In this document: one piece after another, positions 40,501 to 55,500 of the stretch | Position numbering within the stretch: position 1 is the first letter of the stretch | Layout: every line of letters begins with the position of its first letter | Origin: Blastocystis sp. Blastoise | Lineage: Eukaryota; Sar; Bigyra; Opalinata; Blastocystidae | Length of the DNA: 64,000 nucleotides | Direction: 5' to 3' | Assembly (NCBI GenBank): GCA_039096225.1 | Contig: JBBPEB010000011.1 | Location: forward strand, 961,234-1,025,233 | The notes under the pieces: model-generated | Databases searched by the model: none | What the model was told of the DNA's origin: nothing | The model's input: only the letters and a program-made list of their open reading frames with translations | Program-made: the position numbers and the translations under genes

Positions 40501-43500
40501 AATTCGTTCTAATTTTGTTATTTGTGAAGAAGGTAATTATTGTATAGAAGGTATTAAATATTCTTGTCCATCTGGTTCTTATGGTAATGAAACTGGTCTT
40601 TATAATAATAATTGTAGTGGTAAATGTTTAGAAGGTTATTATTGTTTAGAAGGATCTATATCATCAATTGAAAATGAATGTGGTAATGCAAATGTATATT
40701 GTCCTTTAGGTTCTTCTTCTCCTATTAATGTTCCTTTAGGTTCTTATTCTATTCCTCTTGATGTTAATTCTACAATTCGTTCTAATTTTGTTATTTGTGA
40801 AGAAGGTAATTATTGTATAGAAGGTATTAAATATTCTTGTCCATCTGGTTCTTATGGTAATGAAACTGGTCTTTATAATAATAATTGTAGTGGTAAATGT
40901 TTAGAAGGTTATTATTGTTTAGAAGGATCTATATCATCAATTGAAAATGAATGTGGTAATGCAAATGTATATTGTCCTTTAGGTTCTTCTTCTCCTATTA
41001 ATGTTCCTTTAGGTTCTTATTCTATTCCTCTTGATGTTAATTCTACAATTCGTTCTAATTTTGTTATTTGTGAAGAAGGTAATTATTGTATAGAAGGTAT
41101 TAAATATTCTTGTCCATCTGGTTCTTATGGTAATGAAACTGGTCTTTATAATAATAATTGTAGTGGTAAATGTTTAGAAGGTTATTATTGTTTAGAAGGA
41201 TCTATATCATCAATTGAAAATGAATGTGGTAATGCAAATGTATATTGTCCTTTAGGTTCTTCTTCTCCTATTAATGTTCCTTTAGGTTCTTATTCTATTC
41301 CTCTTGATGTTAATTCTACAATTCGTTCTAATTTTGTTATTTGTGAAGAAGGTAATTATTGTATAGAAGGTATTAAATATTCTTGTCCATCTGGTTCTTA
41401 TGGTAATGAAACTGGTCTTTATAATAATAATTGTAGTGGTAAATGTTTAGAAGGTTATTATTGTTTAGAAGGATCTATATCATCAATTGAAAATGAATGT
41501 GGTAATGCAAATGTATATTGTCCTTTAGGTTCTTCTTCTCCTATTAATGTTCCTTTAGGTTCTTATTCTATTCCTCTTGATGTTAATTCTACAATTCGTT
41601 CTAATTTTGTTATTTGTGAAGAAGGTAATTATTGTATAGAAGGTATTAAATATTCTTGTCCATCTGGTTCTTATGGTAATGAAACTGGTCTTTATAATAA
41701 TAATTGTAGTGGTAAATGTTTAGAAGGTTATTATTGTTTAGAAGGATCTATATCATCAATTGAAAATGAATGTGGTAATGCAAATGTATATTGTCCTTTA
41801 GGTTCTTCTTCTCCTATTAATGTTCCTTTAGGTTCTTATTCTATTCCTCTTGATGTTAATTCTACAATTCGTTCTAATTTTGTTATTTGTGAAGAAGGTA
41901 ATTATTGTATAGAAGGTATTAAATATTCTTGTCCATCTGGTTCTTATGGTAATGAAACTGGTCTTTATAATAATAATTGTAGTGGTAAATGTTTAGAAGG
42001 TTATTATTGTTTAGAAGGATCTATATCATCAATTGAAAATGAATGTGGTAATGCAAATGTATATTGTCCTTTAGGTTCTTCTTCTCCTATTAATGTTCCT
42101 TTAGGTTCTTATTCTATTCCTCTTGATGTTAATTCTACAATTCGTTCTAATTTTGTTATTTGTGAAGAAGGTAATTATTGTATAGAAGGTATTAAATATT
42201 CTTGTCCATCTGGTTCTTATGGTAATGAAACTGGTCTTTATAATAATAATTGTAGTGGTAAATGTTTAGAAGGTTATTATTGTTTAGAAGGATCTATATC
42301 ATCAATTGAAAATGAATGTGGTAATGCAAATGTATATTGTCCTTTAGGTTCTTCTTCTCCTATTAATGTTCCTTTAGGTTCTTATTCTATTCCTCTTGAT
42401 GTTAATTCTACAATTCGTTCTAATTTTGTTATTTGTGAAGAAGGTAATTATTGTATAGAAGGTATTAAATATTCTTGTCCATCTGGTTCTTATGGTAATG
42501 AAACTGGTCTTTATAATAATAATTGTAGTGGTAAATGTTTAGAAGGTTATTATTGTTTAGAAGGATCTATATCATCAATTGAAAATGAATGTGGTAATGC
42601 AAATGTATATTGTCCTTTAGGTTCTTCTTCTCCTATTAATGTTCCTTTAGGTTCTTATTCTATTCCTCTTGATGTTAATTCTACAATTCGTTCTAATTTT
42701 GTTATTTGTGAAGAAGGTAATTATTGTATAGAAGGTATTAAATATTCTTGTCCATCTGGTTCTTATGGTAATGAAACTGGTCTTTATAATAATAATTGTA
42801 GTGGTAAATGTTTAGAAGGTTATTATTGTTTAGAAGGATCTATATCATCAATTGAAAATGAATGTGGTAATGCAAATGTATATTGTCCTTTAGGTTCTTC
42901 TTCTCCTATTAATGTTCCTTTAGGTTCTTATTCTATTCCTCTTGATGTTAATTCTACAATTCGTTCTAATTTTGTTATTTGTGAAGAAGGTAATTATTGT
43001 ATAGAAGGTATTAAATATTCTTGTCCATCTGGTTCTTATGGTAATGAAACTGGTCTTTATAATAATAATTGTAGTGGTAAATGTTTAGAAGGTTATTATT
43101 GTTTAGAAGGATCTATATCATCAATTGAAAATGAATGTGGTAATGCAAATGTATATTGTCCTTTAGGTTCTTCTTCTCCTATTAATGTTCCTTTAGGTTC
43201 TTATTCTATTCCTCTTGATGTTAATTCTACAATTCGTTCTAATTTTGTTATTTGTGAAGAAGGTAATTATTGTATAGAAGGTATTAAATATTCTTGTCCA
43301 TCTGGTTCTTATGGTAATGAAACTGGTCTTTATAATAATAATTGTAGTGGTAAATGTTTAGAAGGTTATTATTGTTTAGAAGGATCTATATCATCAATTG
43401 AAAATGAATGTGGTAATGCAAATGTATATTGTCCTTTAGGTTCTTCTTCTCCTATTAATGTTCCTTTAGGTTCTTATTCTATTCCTCTTGATGTTAATTC

Positions 43501-46500
43501 TACAATTCGTTCTAATTTTGTTATTTGTGAAGAAGGTAATTATTGTATAGAAGGTATTAAATATTCTTGTCCATCTGGTTCTTATGGTAATGAAACTGGT
43601 CTTTATAATAATAATTGTAGTGGTAAATGTTTAGAAGGTTATTATTGTTTAGAAGGATCTATATCATCAATTGAAAATGAATGTGGTAATGCAAATGTAT
43701 ATTGTCCTTTAGGTTCTTCTTCTCCTATTAATGTTCCTTTAGGTTCTTATTCTATTCCTCTTGATGTTAATTCTACAATTCGTTCTAATTTTGTTATTTG
43801 TGAAGAAGGTAATTATTGTATAGAAGGTATTAAATATTCTTGTCCATCTGGTTCTTATGGTAATGAAACTGGTCTTTATAATAATAATTGTAGTGGTAAA
43901 TGTTTAGAAGGTTATTATTGTTTAGAAGGATCTATATCATCAATTGAAAATGAATGTGGTAATGCAAATGTATATTGTCCTTTAGGTTCTTCTTCTCCTA
44001 TTAATGTTCCTTTAGGTTCTTATTCTATTCCTCTTGATGTTAATTCTACAATTCGTTCTAATTTTGTTATTTGTGAAGAAGGTAATTATTGTATAGAAGG
44101 TATTAAATATTCTTGTCCATCTGGTTCTTATGGTAATGAAACTGGTCTTTATAATAATAATTGTAGTGGTAAATGTTTAGAAGGTTATTATTGTTTAGAA
44201 GGATCTATATCATCAATTGAAAATGAATGTGGTAATGCAAATGTATATTGTCCTTTAGGTTCTTCTTCTCCTATTAATGTTCCTTTAGGTTCTTATTCTA
44301 TTCCTCTTGATGTTAATTCTACAATTCGTTCTAATTTTGTTATTTGTGAAGAAGGTAATTATTGTATAGAAGGTATTAAATATTCTTGTCCATCTGGTTC
44401 TTATGGTAATGAAACTGGTCTTTATAATAATAATTGTAGTGGTAAATGTTTAGAAGGTTATTATTGTTTAGAAGGATCTATATCATCAATTGAAAATGAA
44501 TGTGGTAATGCAAATGTATATTGTCCTTTAGGTTCTTCTTCTCCTATTAATGTTCCTTTAGGTTCTTATTCTATTCCTCTTGATGTTAATTCTACAATTC
44601 GTTCTAATTTTGTTATTTGTGAAGAAGGTAATTATTGTATAGAAGGTATTAAATATTCTTGTCCATCTGGTTCTTATGGTAATGAAACTGGTCTTTATAA
44701 TAATAATTGTAGTGGTAAATGTTTAGAAGGTTATTATTGTTTAGAAGGATCTATATCATCAATTGAAAATGAATGTGGTAATGCAAATGTATATTGTCCT
44801 TTAGGTTCTTCTTCTCCTATTAATGTTCCTTTAGGTTCTTATTCTATTCCTCTTGATGTTAATTCTACAATTCGTTCTAATTTTGTTATTTGTGAAGAAG
44901 GTAATTATTGTATAGAAGGTATTAAATATTCTTGTCCATCTGGTTCTTATGGTAATGAAACTGGTCTTTATAATAATAATTGTAGTGGTAAATGTTTAGA
45001 AGGTTATTATTGTTTAGAAGGATCTATATCATCAATTGAAAATGAATGTGGTAATGCAAATGTATATTGTCCTTTAGGTTCTTCTTCTCCTATTAATGTT
45101 CCTTTAGGTTCTTATTCTATTCCTCTTGATGTTAATTCTACAATTCGTTCTAATTTTGTTATTTGTGAAGAAGGTAATTATTGTATAGAAGGTATTAAAT
45201 ATTCTTGTCCATCTGGTTCTTATGGTAATGAAACTGGTCTTTATAATAATAATTGTAGTGGTAAATGTTTAGAAGGTTATTATTGTTTAGAAGGATCTAT
45301 ATCATCAATTGAAAATGAATGTGGTAATGCAAATGTATATTGTCCTTTAGGTTCTTCTTCTCCTATTAATGTTCCTTTAGGTTCTTATTCTATTCCTCTT
45401 GATGTTAATTCTACAATTCGTTCTAATTTTGTTATTTGTGAAGAAGGTAATTATTGTATAGAAGGTATTAAATATTCTTGTCCATCTGGTTCTTATGGTA
45501 ATGAAACTGGTCTTTATAATAATAATTGTAGTGGTAAATGTTTAGAAGGTTATTATTGTTTAGAAGGATCTATATCATCAATTGAAAATGAATGTGGTAA
45601 TGCAAATGTATATTGTCCTTTAGGTTCTTCTTCTCCTATTAATGTTCCTTTAGGTTCTTATTCTATTCCTCTTGATGTTAATTCTACAATTCGTTCTAAT
45701 TTTGTTATTTGTGAAGAAGGTAATTATTGTATAGAAGGTATTAAATATTCTTGTCCATCTGGTTCTTATGGTAATGAAACTGGTCTTTATAATAATAATT
45801 GTAGTGGTAAATGTTTAGAAGGTTATTATTGTTTAGAAGGATCTATATCATCAATTGAAAATGAATGTGGTAATGCAAATGTATATTGTCCTTTAGGTTC
45901 TTCTTCTCCTATTAATGTTCCTTTAGGTTCTTATTCTATTCCTCTTGATGTTAATTCTACAATTCGTTCTAATTTTGTTATTTGTGAAGAAGGTAATTAT
46001 TGTATAGAAGGTATTAAATATTCTTGTCCATCTGGTTCTTATGGTAATGAAACTGGTCTTTATAATAATAATTGTAGTGGTAAATGTTTAGAAGGTTATT
46101 ATTGTTTAGAAGGATCTATATCATCAATTGAAAATGAATGTGGTAATGCAAATGTATATTGTCCTTTAGGTTCTTCTTCTCCTATTAATGTTCCTTTAGG
46201 TTCTTATTCTATTCCTCTTGATGTTAATTCTACAATTCGTTCTAATTTTGTTATTTGTGAAGAAGGTAATTATTGTATAGAAGGTATTAAATATTCTTGT
46301 CCATCTGGTTCTTATGGTAATGAAACTGGTCTTTATAATAATAATTGTAGTGGTAAATGTTTAGAAGGTTATTATTGTTTAGAAGGATCTATATCATCAA
46401 TTGAAAATGAATGTGGTAATGCAAATGTATATTGTCCTTTAGGTTCTTCTTCTCCTATTAATGTTCCTTTAGGTTCTTATTCTATTCCTCTTGATGTTAA

Positions 46501-49500
46501 TTCTACAATTCGTTCTAATTTTGTTATTTGTGAAGAAGGTAATTATTGTATAGAAGGTATTAAATATTCTTGTCCATCTGGTTCTTATGGTAATGAAACT
46601 GGTCTTTATAATAATAATTGTAGTGGTAAATGTTTAGAAGGTTATTATTGTTTAGAAGGATCTATATCATCAATTGAAAATGAATGTGGTAATGCAAATG
46701 TATATTGTCCTTTAGGTTCTTCTTCTCCTATTAATGTTCCTTTAGGTTCTTATTCTATTCCTCTTGATGTTAATTCTACAATTCGTTCTAATTTTGTTAT
46801 TTGTGAAGAAGGTAATTATTGTATAGAAGGTATTAAATATTCTTGTCCATCTGGTTCTTATGGTAATGAAACTGGTCTTTATAATAATAATTGTAGTGGT
46901 AAATGTTTAGAAGGTTATTATTGTTTAGAAGGATCTATATCATCAATTGAAAATGAATGTGGTAATGCAAATGTATATTGTCCTTTAGGTTCTTCTTCTC
47001 CTATTAATGTTCCTTTAGGTTCTTATTCTATTCCTCTTGATGTTAATTCTACAATTCGTTCTAATTTTGTTATTTGTGAAGAAGGTAATTATTGTATAGA
47101 AGGTATTAAATATTCTTGTCCATCTGGTTCTTATGGTAATGAAACTGGTCTTTATAATAATAATTGTAGTGGTAAATGTTTAGAAGGTTATTATTGTTTA
47201 GAAGGATCTATATCATCAATTGAAAATGAATGTGGTAATGCAAATGTATATTGTCCTTTAGGTTCTTCTTCTCCTATTAATGTTCCTTTAGGTTCTTATT
47301 CTATTCCTCTTGATGTTAATTCTACAATTCGTTCTAATTTTGTTATTTGTGAAGAAGGTAATTATTGTATAGAAGGTATTAAATATTCTTGTCCATCTGG
47401 TTCTTATGGTAATGAAACTGGTCTTTATAATAATAATTGTAGTGGTAAATGTTTAGAAGGTTATTATTGTTTAGAAGGATCTATATCATCAATTGAAAAT
47501 GAATGTGGTAATGCAAATGTATATTGTCCTTTAGGTTCTTCTTCTCCTATTAATGTTCCTTTAGGTTCTTATTCTATTCCTCTTGATGTTAATTCTACAA
47601 TTCGTTCTAATTTTGTTATTTGTGAAGAAGGTAATTATTGTATAGAAGGTATTAAATATTCTTGTCCATCTGGTTCTTATGGTAATGAAACTGGTCTTTA
47701 TAATAATAATTGTAGTGGTAAATGTTTAGAAGGTTATTATTGTTTAGAAGGATCTATATCATCAATTGAAAATGAATGTGGTAATGCAAATGTATATTGT
47801 CCTTTAGGTTCTTCTTCTCCTATTAATGTTCCTTTAGGTTCTTATTCTATTCCTCTTGATGTTAATTCTACAATTCGTTCTAATTTTGTTATTTGTGAAG
47901 AAGGTAATTATTGTATAGAAGGTATTAAATATTCTTGTCCATCTGGTTCTTATGGTAATGAAACTGGTCTTTATAATAATAATTGTAGTGGTAAATGTTT
48001 AGAAGGTTATTATTGTTTAGAAGGATCTATATCATCAATTGAAAATGAATGTGGTAATGCAAATGTATATTGTCCTTTAGGTTCTTCTTCTCCCTATTAA
48101 TGTTCCTTTAGGTTCTTATTCTATTCCTCTTGATGTTAATTCTACAATTCGTTCTAATTTTGTTATTTGTGAAGAAGGTAATTATTGTATAGAAGGTATT
48201 AAATATTCTTGTCCATCTGGTTCTTATGGTAATGAAACTGGTCTTTATAATAATAATTGTAGTGGTAAATGTTTAGAAGGTTATTATTGTTTAGAAGGAT
48301 CTATATCATCAATTGAAAATGAATGTGGTAATGCAAATGTATATTGTCCTTTAGGTTCTTCTTCTCCTATTAATGTTCCTTTAGGTTCTTATTCTATTCC
48401 TCTTGATGTTAATTCTACAATTCGTTCTAATTTTGTTATTTGTGAAGAAGGTAATTATTGTATAGAAGGTATTAAATATTCTTGTCCATCTGGTTCTTAT
48501 GGTAATGAAACTGGTCTTTATAATAATAATTGTAGTGGTAAATGTTTAGAAGGTTATTATTGTTTAGAAGGATCTATATCATCAATTGAAAATGAATGTG
48601 GTAATGCAAATGTATATTGTCCTTTAGGTTCTTCTTCTCCTATTAATGTTCCTTTAGGTTCTTATTCTATTCCTCTTGATGTTAATTCTACAATTCGTTC
48701 TAATTTTGTTATTTGTGAAGAAGGTAATTATTGTATAGAAGGTATTAAATATTCTTGTCCATCTGGTTCTTATGGTAATGAAACTGGTCTTTATAATAAT
48801 AATTGTAGTGGTAAATGTTTAGAAGGTTATTATTGTTTAGAAGGATCTATATCATCAATTGAAAATGAATGTGGTAATGCAAATGTATATTGTCCTTTAG
48901 GTTCTTCTTCTCCTATTAATGTTCCTTTAGGTTCTTATTCTATTCCTCTTGATGTTAATTCTACAATTCGTTCTAATTTTGTTATTTGTGAAGAAGGTAA
49001 TTATTGTATAGAAGGTATTAAATATTCTTGTCCATCTGGTTCTTATGGTAATGAAACTGGTCTTTATAATAATAATTGTAGTGGTAAATGTTTAGAAGGT
49101 TATTATTGTTTAGAAGGATCTATATCATCAATTGAAAATGAATGTGGTAATGCAAATGTATATTGTCCTTTAGGTTCTTCTTCTCCTATTAATGTTCCTT
49201 TAGGTTCTTATTCTATTCCTCTTGATGTTAATTCTACAATTCGTTCTAATTTTGTTATTTGTGAAGAAGGTAATTATTGTATAGAAGGTATTAAATATTC
49301 TTGTCCATCTGGTTCTTATGGTAATGAAACTGGTCTTTATAATAATAATTGTAGTGGTAAATGTTTAGAAGGTTATTATTGTTTAGAAGGATCTATATCA
49401 TCAATTGAAAATGAATGTGGTAATGCAAATGTATATTGTCCTTTAGGTTCTTCTTCTCCTATTAATGTTCCTTTAGGTTCTTATTCTATTCCTCTTGATG

Positions 49501-52500
49501 TTAATTCTACAATTCGTTCTAATTTTGTTATTTGTGAAGAAGGTAATTATTGTATAGAAGGTATTAAATATTCTTGTCCATCTGGTTCTTATGGTAATGA
49601 AACTGGTCTTTATAATAATAATTGTAGTGGTAAATGTTTAGAAGGTTATTATTGTTTAGAAGGATCTATATCATCAATTGAAAATGAATGTGGTAATGCA
49701 AATGTATATTGTCCTTTAGGTTCTTCTTCTCCTATTAATGTTCCTTTAGGTTCTTATTCTATTCCTCTTGATGTTAATTCTACAATTCGTTCTAATTTTG
49801 TTATTTGTGAAGAAGGTAATTATTGTATAGAAGGTATTAAATATTCTTGTCCATCTGGTTCTTATGGTAATGAAACTGGTCTTTATAATAATAATTGTAG
49901 TGGTAAATGTTTAGAAGGTTATTATTGTTTAGAAGGATCTATATCATCAATTGAAAATGAATGTGGTAATGCAAATGTATATTGTCCTTTAGGTTCTTCT
50001 TCTCCTATTAATGTTCCTTTAGGTTCTTATTCTATTCCTCTTGATGTTAATTCTACAATTCGTTCTAATTTTGTTATTTGTGAAGAAGGTAATTATTGTA
50101 TAGAAGGTATTAAATATTCTTGTCCATCTGGTTCTTATGGTAATGAAACTGGTCTTTATAATAATAATTGTAGTGGTAAATGTTTAGAAGGTTATTATTG
50201 TTTAGAAGGATCTATATCATCAATTGAAAATGAATGTGGTAATGCAAATGTATATTGTCCTTTAGGTTCTTCTTCTCCTATTAATGTTCCTTTAGGTTCT
50301 TATTCTATTCCTCTTGATGTTAATTCTACAATTCGTTCTAATTTTGTTATTTGTGAAGAAGGTAATTATTGTATAGAAGGTATTAAATATTCTTGTCCAT
50401 CTGGTTCTTATGGTAATGAAACTGGTCTTTATAATAATAATTGTAGTGGTAAATGTTTAGAAGGTTATTATTGTTTAGAAGGATCTATATCATCAATTGA
50501 AAATGAATGTGGTAATGCAAATGTATATTGTCCTTTAGGTTCTTCTTCTCCTATTAATGTTCCTTTAGGTTCTTATTCTATTCCTCTTGATGTTAATTCT
50601 ACAATTCGTTCTAATTTTGTTATTTGTGAAGAAGGTAATTATTGTATAGAAGGTATTAAATATTCTTGTCCATCTGGTTCTTATGGTAATGAAACTGGTC
50701 TTTATAATAATAATTGTAGTGGTAAATGTTTAGAAGGTTATTATTGTTTAGAAGGATCTATATCATCAATTGAAAATGAATGTGGTAATGCAAATGTATA
50801 TTGTCCTTTAGGTTCTTCTTCTCCTATTAATGTTCCTTTAGGTTCTTATTCTATTCCTCTTGATGTTAATTCTACAATTCGTTCTAATTTTGTTATTTGT
50901 GAAGAAGGTAATTATTGTATAGAAGGTATTAAATATTCTTGTCCATCTGGTTCTTATGGTAATGAAACTGGTCTTTATAATAATAATTGTAGTGGTAAAT
51001 GTTTAGAAGGTTATTATTGTTTAGAAGGATCTATATCATCAATTGAAAATGAATGTGGTAATGCAAATGTATATTGTCCTTTAGGTTCTTCTTCTCCTAT
51101 TAATGTTCCTTTAGGTTCTTATTCTATTCCTCTTGATGTTAATTCTACAATTCGTTCTAATTTTGTTATTTGTGAAGAAGGTAATTATTGTATAGAAGGT
51201 ATTAAATATTCTTGTCCATCTGGTTCTTATGGTAATGAAACTGGTCTTTATAATAATAATTGTAGTGGTAAATGTTTAGAAGGTTATTATTGTTTAGAAG
51301 GATCTATATCATCAATTGAAAATGAATGTGGTAATGCAAATGTATATTGTCCTTTAGGTTCTTCTTCTCCTATTAATGTTCCTTTAGGTTCTTATTCTAT
51401 TCCTCTTGATGTTAATTCTACAATTCGTTCTAATTTTGTTATTTGTGAAGAAGGTAATTATTGTATAGAAGGTATTAAATATTCTTGTCCATCTGGTTCT
51501 TATGGTAATGAAACTGGTCTTTATAATAATAATTGTAGTGGTAAATGTTTAGAAGGTTATTATTGTTTAGAAGGATCTATATCATCAATTGAAAATGAAT
51601 GTGGTAATGCAAATGTATATTGTCCTTTAGGTTCTTCTTCTCCTATTAATGTTCCTTTAGGTTCTTATTCTATTCCTCTTGATGTTAATTCTACAATTCG
51701 TTCTAATTTTGTTATTTGTGAAGAAGGTAATTATTGTATAGAAGGTATTAAATATTCTTGTCCATCTGGTTCTTATGGTAATGAAACTGGTCTTTATAAT
51801 AATAATTGTAGTGGTAAATGTTTAGAAGGTTATTATTGTTTAGAAGGATCTATATCATCAATTGAAAATGAATGTGGTAATGCAAATGTATATTGTCCTT
51901 TAGGTTCTTCTTCTCCTATTAATGTTCCTTTAGGTTCTTATTCTATTCCTCTTGATGTTAATTCTACAATTCGTTCTAATTTTGTTATTTGTGAAGAAGG
52001 TAATTATTGTATAGAAGGTATTAAATATTCTTGTCCATCTGGTTCTTATGGTAATGAAACTGGTCTTTATAATAATAATTGTAGTGGTAAATGTTTAGAA
52101 GGTTATTATTGTTTAGAAGGATCTATATCATCAATTGAAAATGAATGTGGTAATGCAAATGTATATTGTCCTTTAGGTTCTTCTTCTCCTATTAATGTTC
52201 CTTTAGGTTCTTATTCTATTCCTCTTGATGTTAATTCTACAATTCGTTCTAATTTTGTTATTTGTGAAGAAGGTAATTATTGTATAGAAGGTATTAAATA
52301 TTCTTGTCCATCTGGTTCTTATGGTAATGAAACTGGTCTTTATAATAATAATTGTAGTGGTAAATGTTTAGAAGGTTATTATTGTTTAGAAGGATCTATA
52401 TCATCAATTGAAAATGAATGTGGTAATGCAAATGTATATTGTCCTTTAGGTTCTTCTTCTCCTATTAATGTTCCTTTAGGTTCTTATTCTATTCCTCTTG

Positions 52501-55500
52501 ATGTTAATTCTACAATTCGTTCTAATTTTGTTATTTGTGAAGAAGGTAATTATTGTATAGAAGGTATTAAATATTCTTGTCCATCTGGTTCTTATGGTAA
52601 TGAAACTGGTCTTTATAATAATAATTGTAGTGGTAAATGTTTAGAAGGTTATTATTGTTTAGAAGGATCTATATCATCAATTGAAAATGAATGTGGTAAT
52701 GCAAATGTATATTGTCCTTTAGGTTCTTCTTCTCCTATTAATGTTCCTTTAGGTTCTTATTCTATTCCTCTTGATGTTAATTCTACAATTCGTTCTAATT
52801 TTGTTATTTGTGAAGAAGGTAATTATTGTATAGAAGGTATTAAATATTCTTGTCCATCTGGTTCTTATGGTAATGAAACTGGTCTTTATAATAATAATTG
52901 TAGTGGTAAATGTTTAGAAGGTTATTATTGTTTAGAAGGATCTATATCATCAATTGAAAATGAATGTGGTAATGCAAATGTATATTGTCCTTTAGGTTCT
53001 TCTTCTCCTATTAATGTTCCTTTAGGTTCTTATTCTATTCCTCTTGATGTTAATTCTACAATTCGTTCTAATTTTGTTATTTGTGAAGAAGGTAATTATT
53101 GTATAGAAGGTATTAAATATTCTTGTCCATCTGGTTCTTATGGTAATGAAACTGGTCTTTATAATAATAATTGTAGTGGTAAATGTTTAGAAGGTTATTA
53201 TTGTTTAGAAGGATCTATATCATCAATTGAAAATGAATGTGGTAATGCAAATGTATATTGTCCTTTAGGTTCTTCTTCTCCTATTAATGTTCCTTTAGGT
53301 TCTTATTCTATTCCTCTTGATGTTAATTCTACAATTCGTTCTAATTTTGTTATTTGTGAAGAAGGTAATTATTGTATAGAAGGTATTAAATATTCTTGTC
53401 CATCTGGTTCTTATGGTAATGAAACTGGTCTTTATAATAATAATTGTAGTGGTAAATGTTTAGAAGGTTATTATTGTTTAGAAGGATCTATATCATCAAT
53501 TGAAAATGAATGTGGTAATGCAAATGTATATTGTCCTTTAGGTTCTTCTTCTCCTATTAATGTTCCTTTAGGTTCTTATTCTATTCCTCTTGATGTTAAT
53601 TCTACAATTCGTTCTAATTTTGTTATTTGTGAAGAAGGTAATTATTGTATAGAAGGTATTAAATATTCTTGTCCATCTGGTTCTTATGGTAATGAAACTG
53701 GTCTTTATAATAATAATTGTAGTGGTAAATGTTTAGAAGGTTATTATTGTTTAGAAGGATCTATATCATCAATTGAAAATGAATGTGGTAATGCAAATGT
53801 ATATTGTCCTTTAGGTTCTTCTTCTCCTATTAATGTTCCTTTAGGTTCTTATTCTATTCCTCTTGATGTTAATTCTACAATTCGTTCTAATTTTGTTATT
53901 TGTGAAGAAGGTAATTATTGTATAGAAGGTATTAAATATTCTTGTCCATCTGGTTCTTATGGTAATGAAACTGGTCTTTATAATAATAATTGTAGTGGTA
54001 AATGTTTAGAAGGTTATTATTGTTTAGAAGGATCTATATCATCAATTGAAAATGAATGTGGTAATGCAAATGTATATTGTCCTTTAGGTTCTTCTTCTCC
54101 TATTAATGTTCCTTTAGGTTCTTATTCTATTCCTCTTGATGTTAATTCTACAATTCGTTCTAATTTTGTTATTTGTGAAGAAGGTAATTATTGTATAGAA
54201 GGTATTAAATATTCTTGTCCATCTGGTTCTTATGGTAATGAAACTGGTCTTTATAATAATAATTGTAGTGGTAAATGTTTAGAAGGTTATTATTGTTTAG
54301 AAGGATCTATATCATCAATTGAAAATGAATGTGGTAATGCAAATGTATATTGTCCTTTAGGTTCTTCTTCTCCTATTAATGTTCCTTTAGGTTCTTATTC
54401 TATTCCTCTTGATGTTAATTCTACAATTCGTTCTAATTTTGTTATTTGTGAAGAAGGTAATTATTGTATAGAAGGTATTAAATATTCTTGTCCATCTGGT
54501 TCTTATGGTAATGAAACTGGTCTTTATAATAATAATTGTAGTGGTAAATGTTTAGAAGGTTATTATTGTTTAGAAGGATCTATATCATCAATTGAAAATG
54601 AATGTGGTAATGCAAATGTATATTGTCCTTTAGGTTCTTCTTCTCCTATTAATGTTCCTTTAGGTTCTTATTCTATTCCTCTTGATGTTAATTCTACAAT
54701 TCGTTCTAATTTTGTTATTTGTGAAGAAGGTAATTATTGTATAGAAGGTATTAAATATTCTTGTCCATCTGGTTCTTATGGTAATGAAACTGGTCTTTAT
54801 AATAATAATTGTAGTGGTAAATGTTTAGAAGGTTATTATTGTTTAGAAGGATCTATATCATCAATTGAAAATGAATGTGGTAATGCAAATGTATATTGTC
54901 CTTTAGGTTCTTCTTCTCCTATTAATGTTCCTTTAGGTTCTTATTCTATTCCTCTTGATGTTAATTCTACAATTCGTTCTAATTTTGTTATTTGTGAAGA
55001 AGGTAATTATTGTATAGAAGGTATTAAATATTCTTGTCCATCTGGTTCTTATGGTAATGAAACTGGTCTTTATAATAATAATTGTAGTGGTAAATGTTTA
55101 GAAGGTTATTATTGTTTAGAAGGATCTATATCATCAATTGAAAATGAATGTGGTAATGCAAATGTATATTGTCCTTTAGGTTCTTCTTCTCCTATTAATG
55201 TTCCTTTAGGTTCTTATTCTATTCCTCTTGATGTTAATTCTACAATTCGTTCTAATTTTGTTATTTGTGAAGAAGGTAATTATTGTATAGAAGGTATTAA
55301 ATATTCTTGTCCATCTGGTTCTTATGGTAATGAAACTGGTCTTTATAATAATAATTGTAGTGGTAAATGTTTAGAAGGTTATTATTGTTTAGAAGGATCT
55401 ATATCATCAATTGAAAATGAATGTGGTAATGCAAATGTATATTGTCCTTTAGGTTCTTCTTCTCCTATTAATGTTCCTTTAGGTTCTTATTCTATTCCTC

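Larger units (their letters stand above)
5723..48100 (+). other. middle open stretch of the array, between the two frame breaks
   Basis: This is not a separate gene. It opens at a TTG created by reading after the extra A at 5726-5730 and closes at TAA (48098-48100) created by the extra C at 48092-48094. The 14,125 codons are array modules in the correct frame. No ATG occurs in this frame, because the module contains no methionine, so it has no plausible start of its own. Confidence 0.9.

Noticed and set aside
5723-48100. The 14,125-codon open frame as a gene in its own right
   Set aside because: It has no ATG in frame and no promoter or signal peptide. Its ends are exactly the two single-base insertions in a continuous array.
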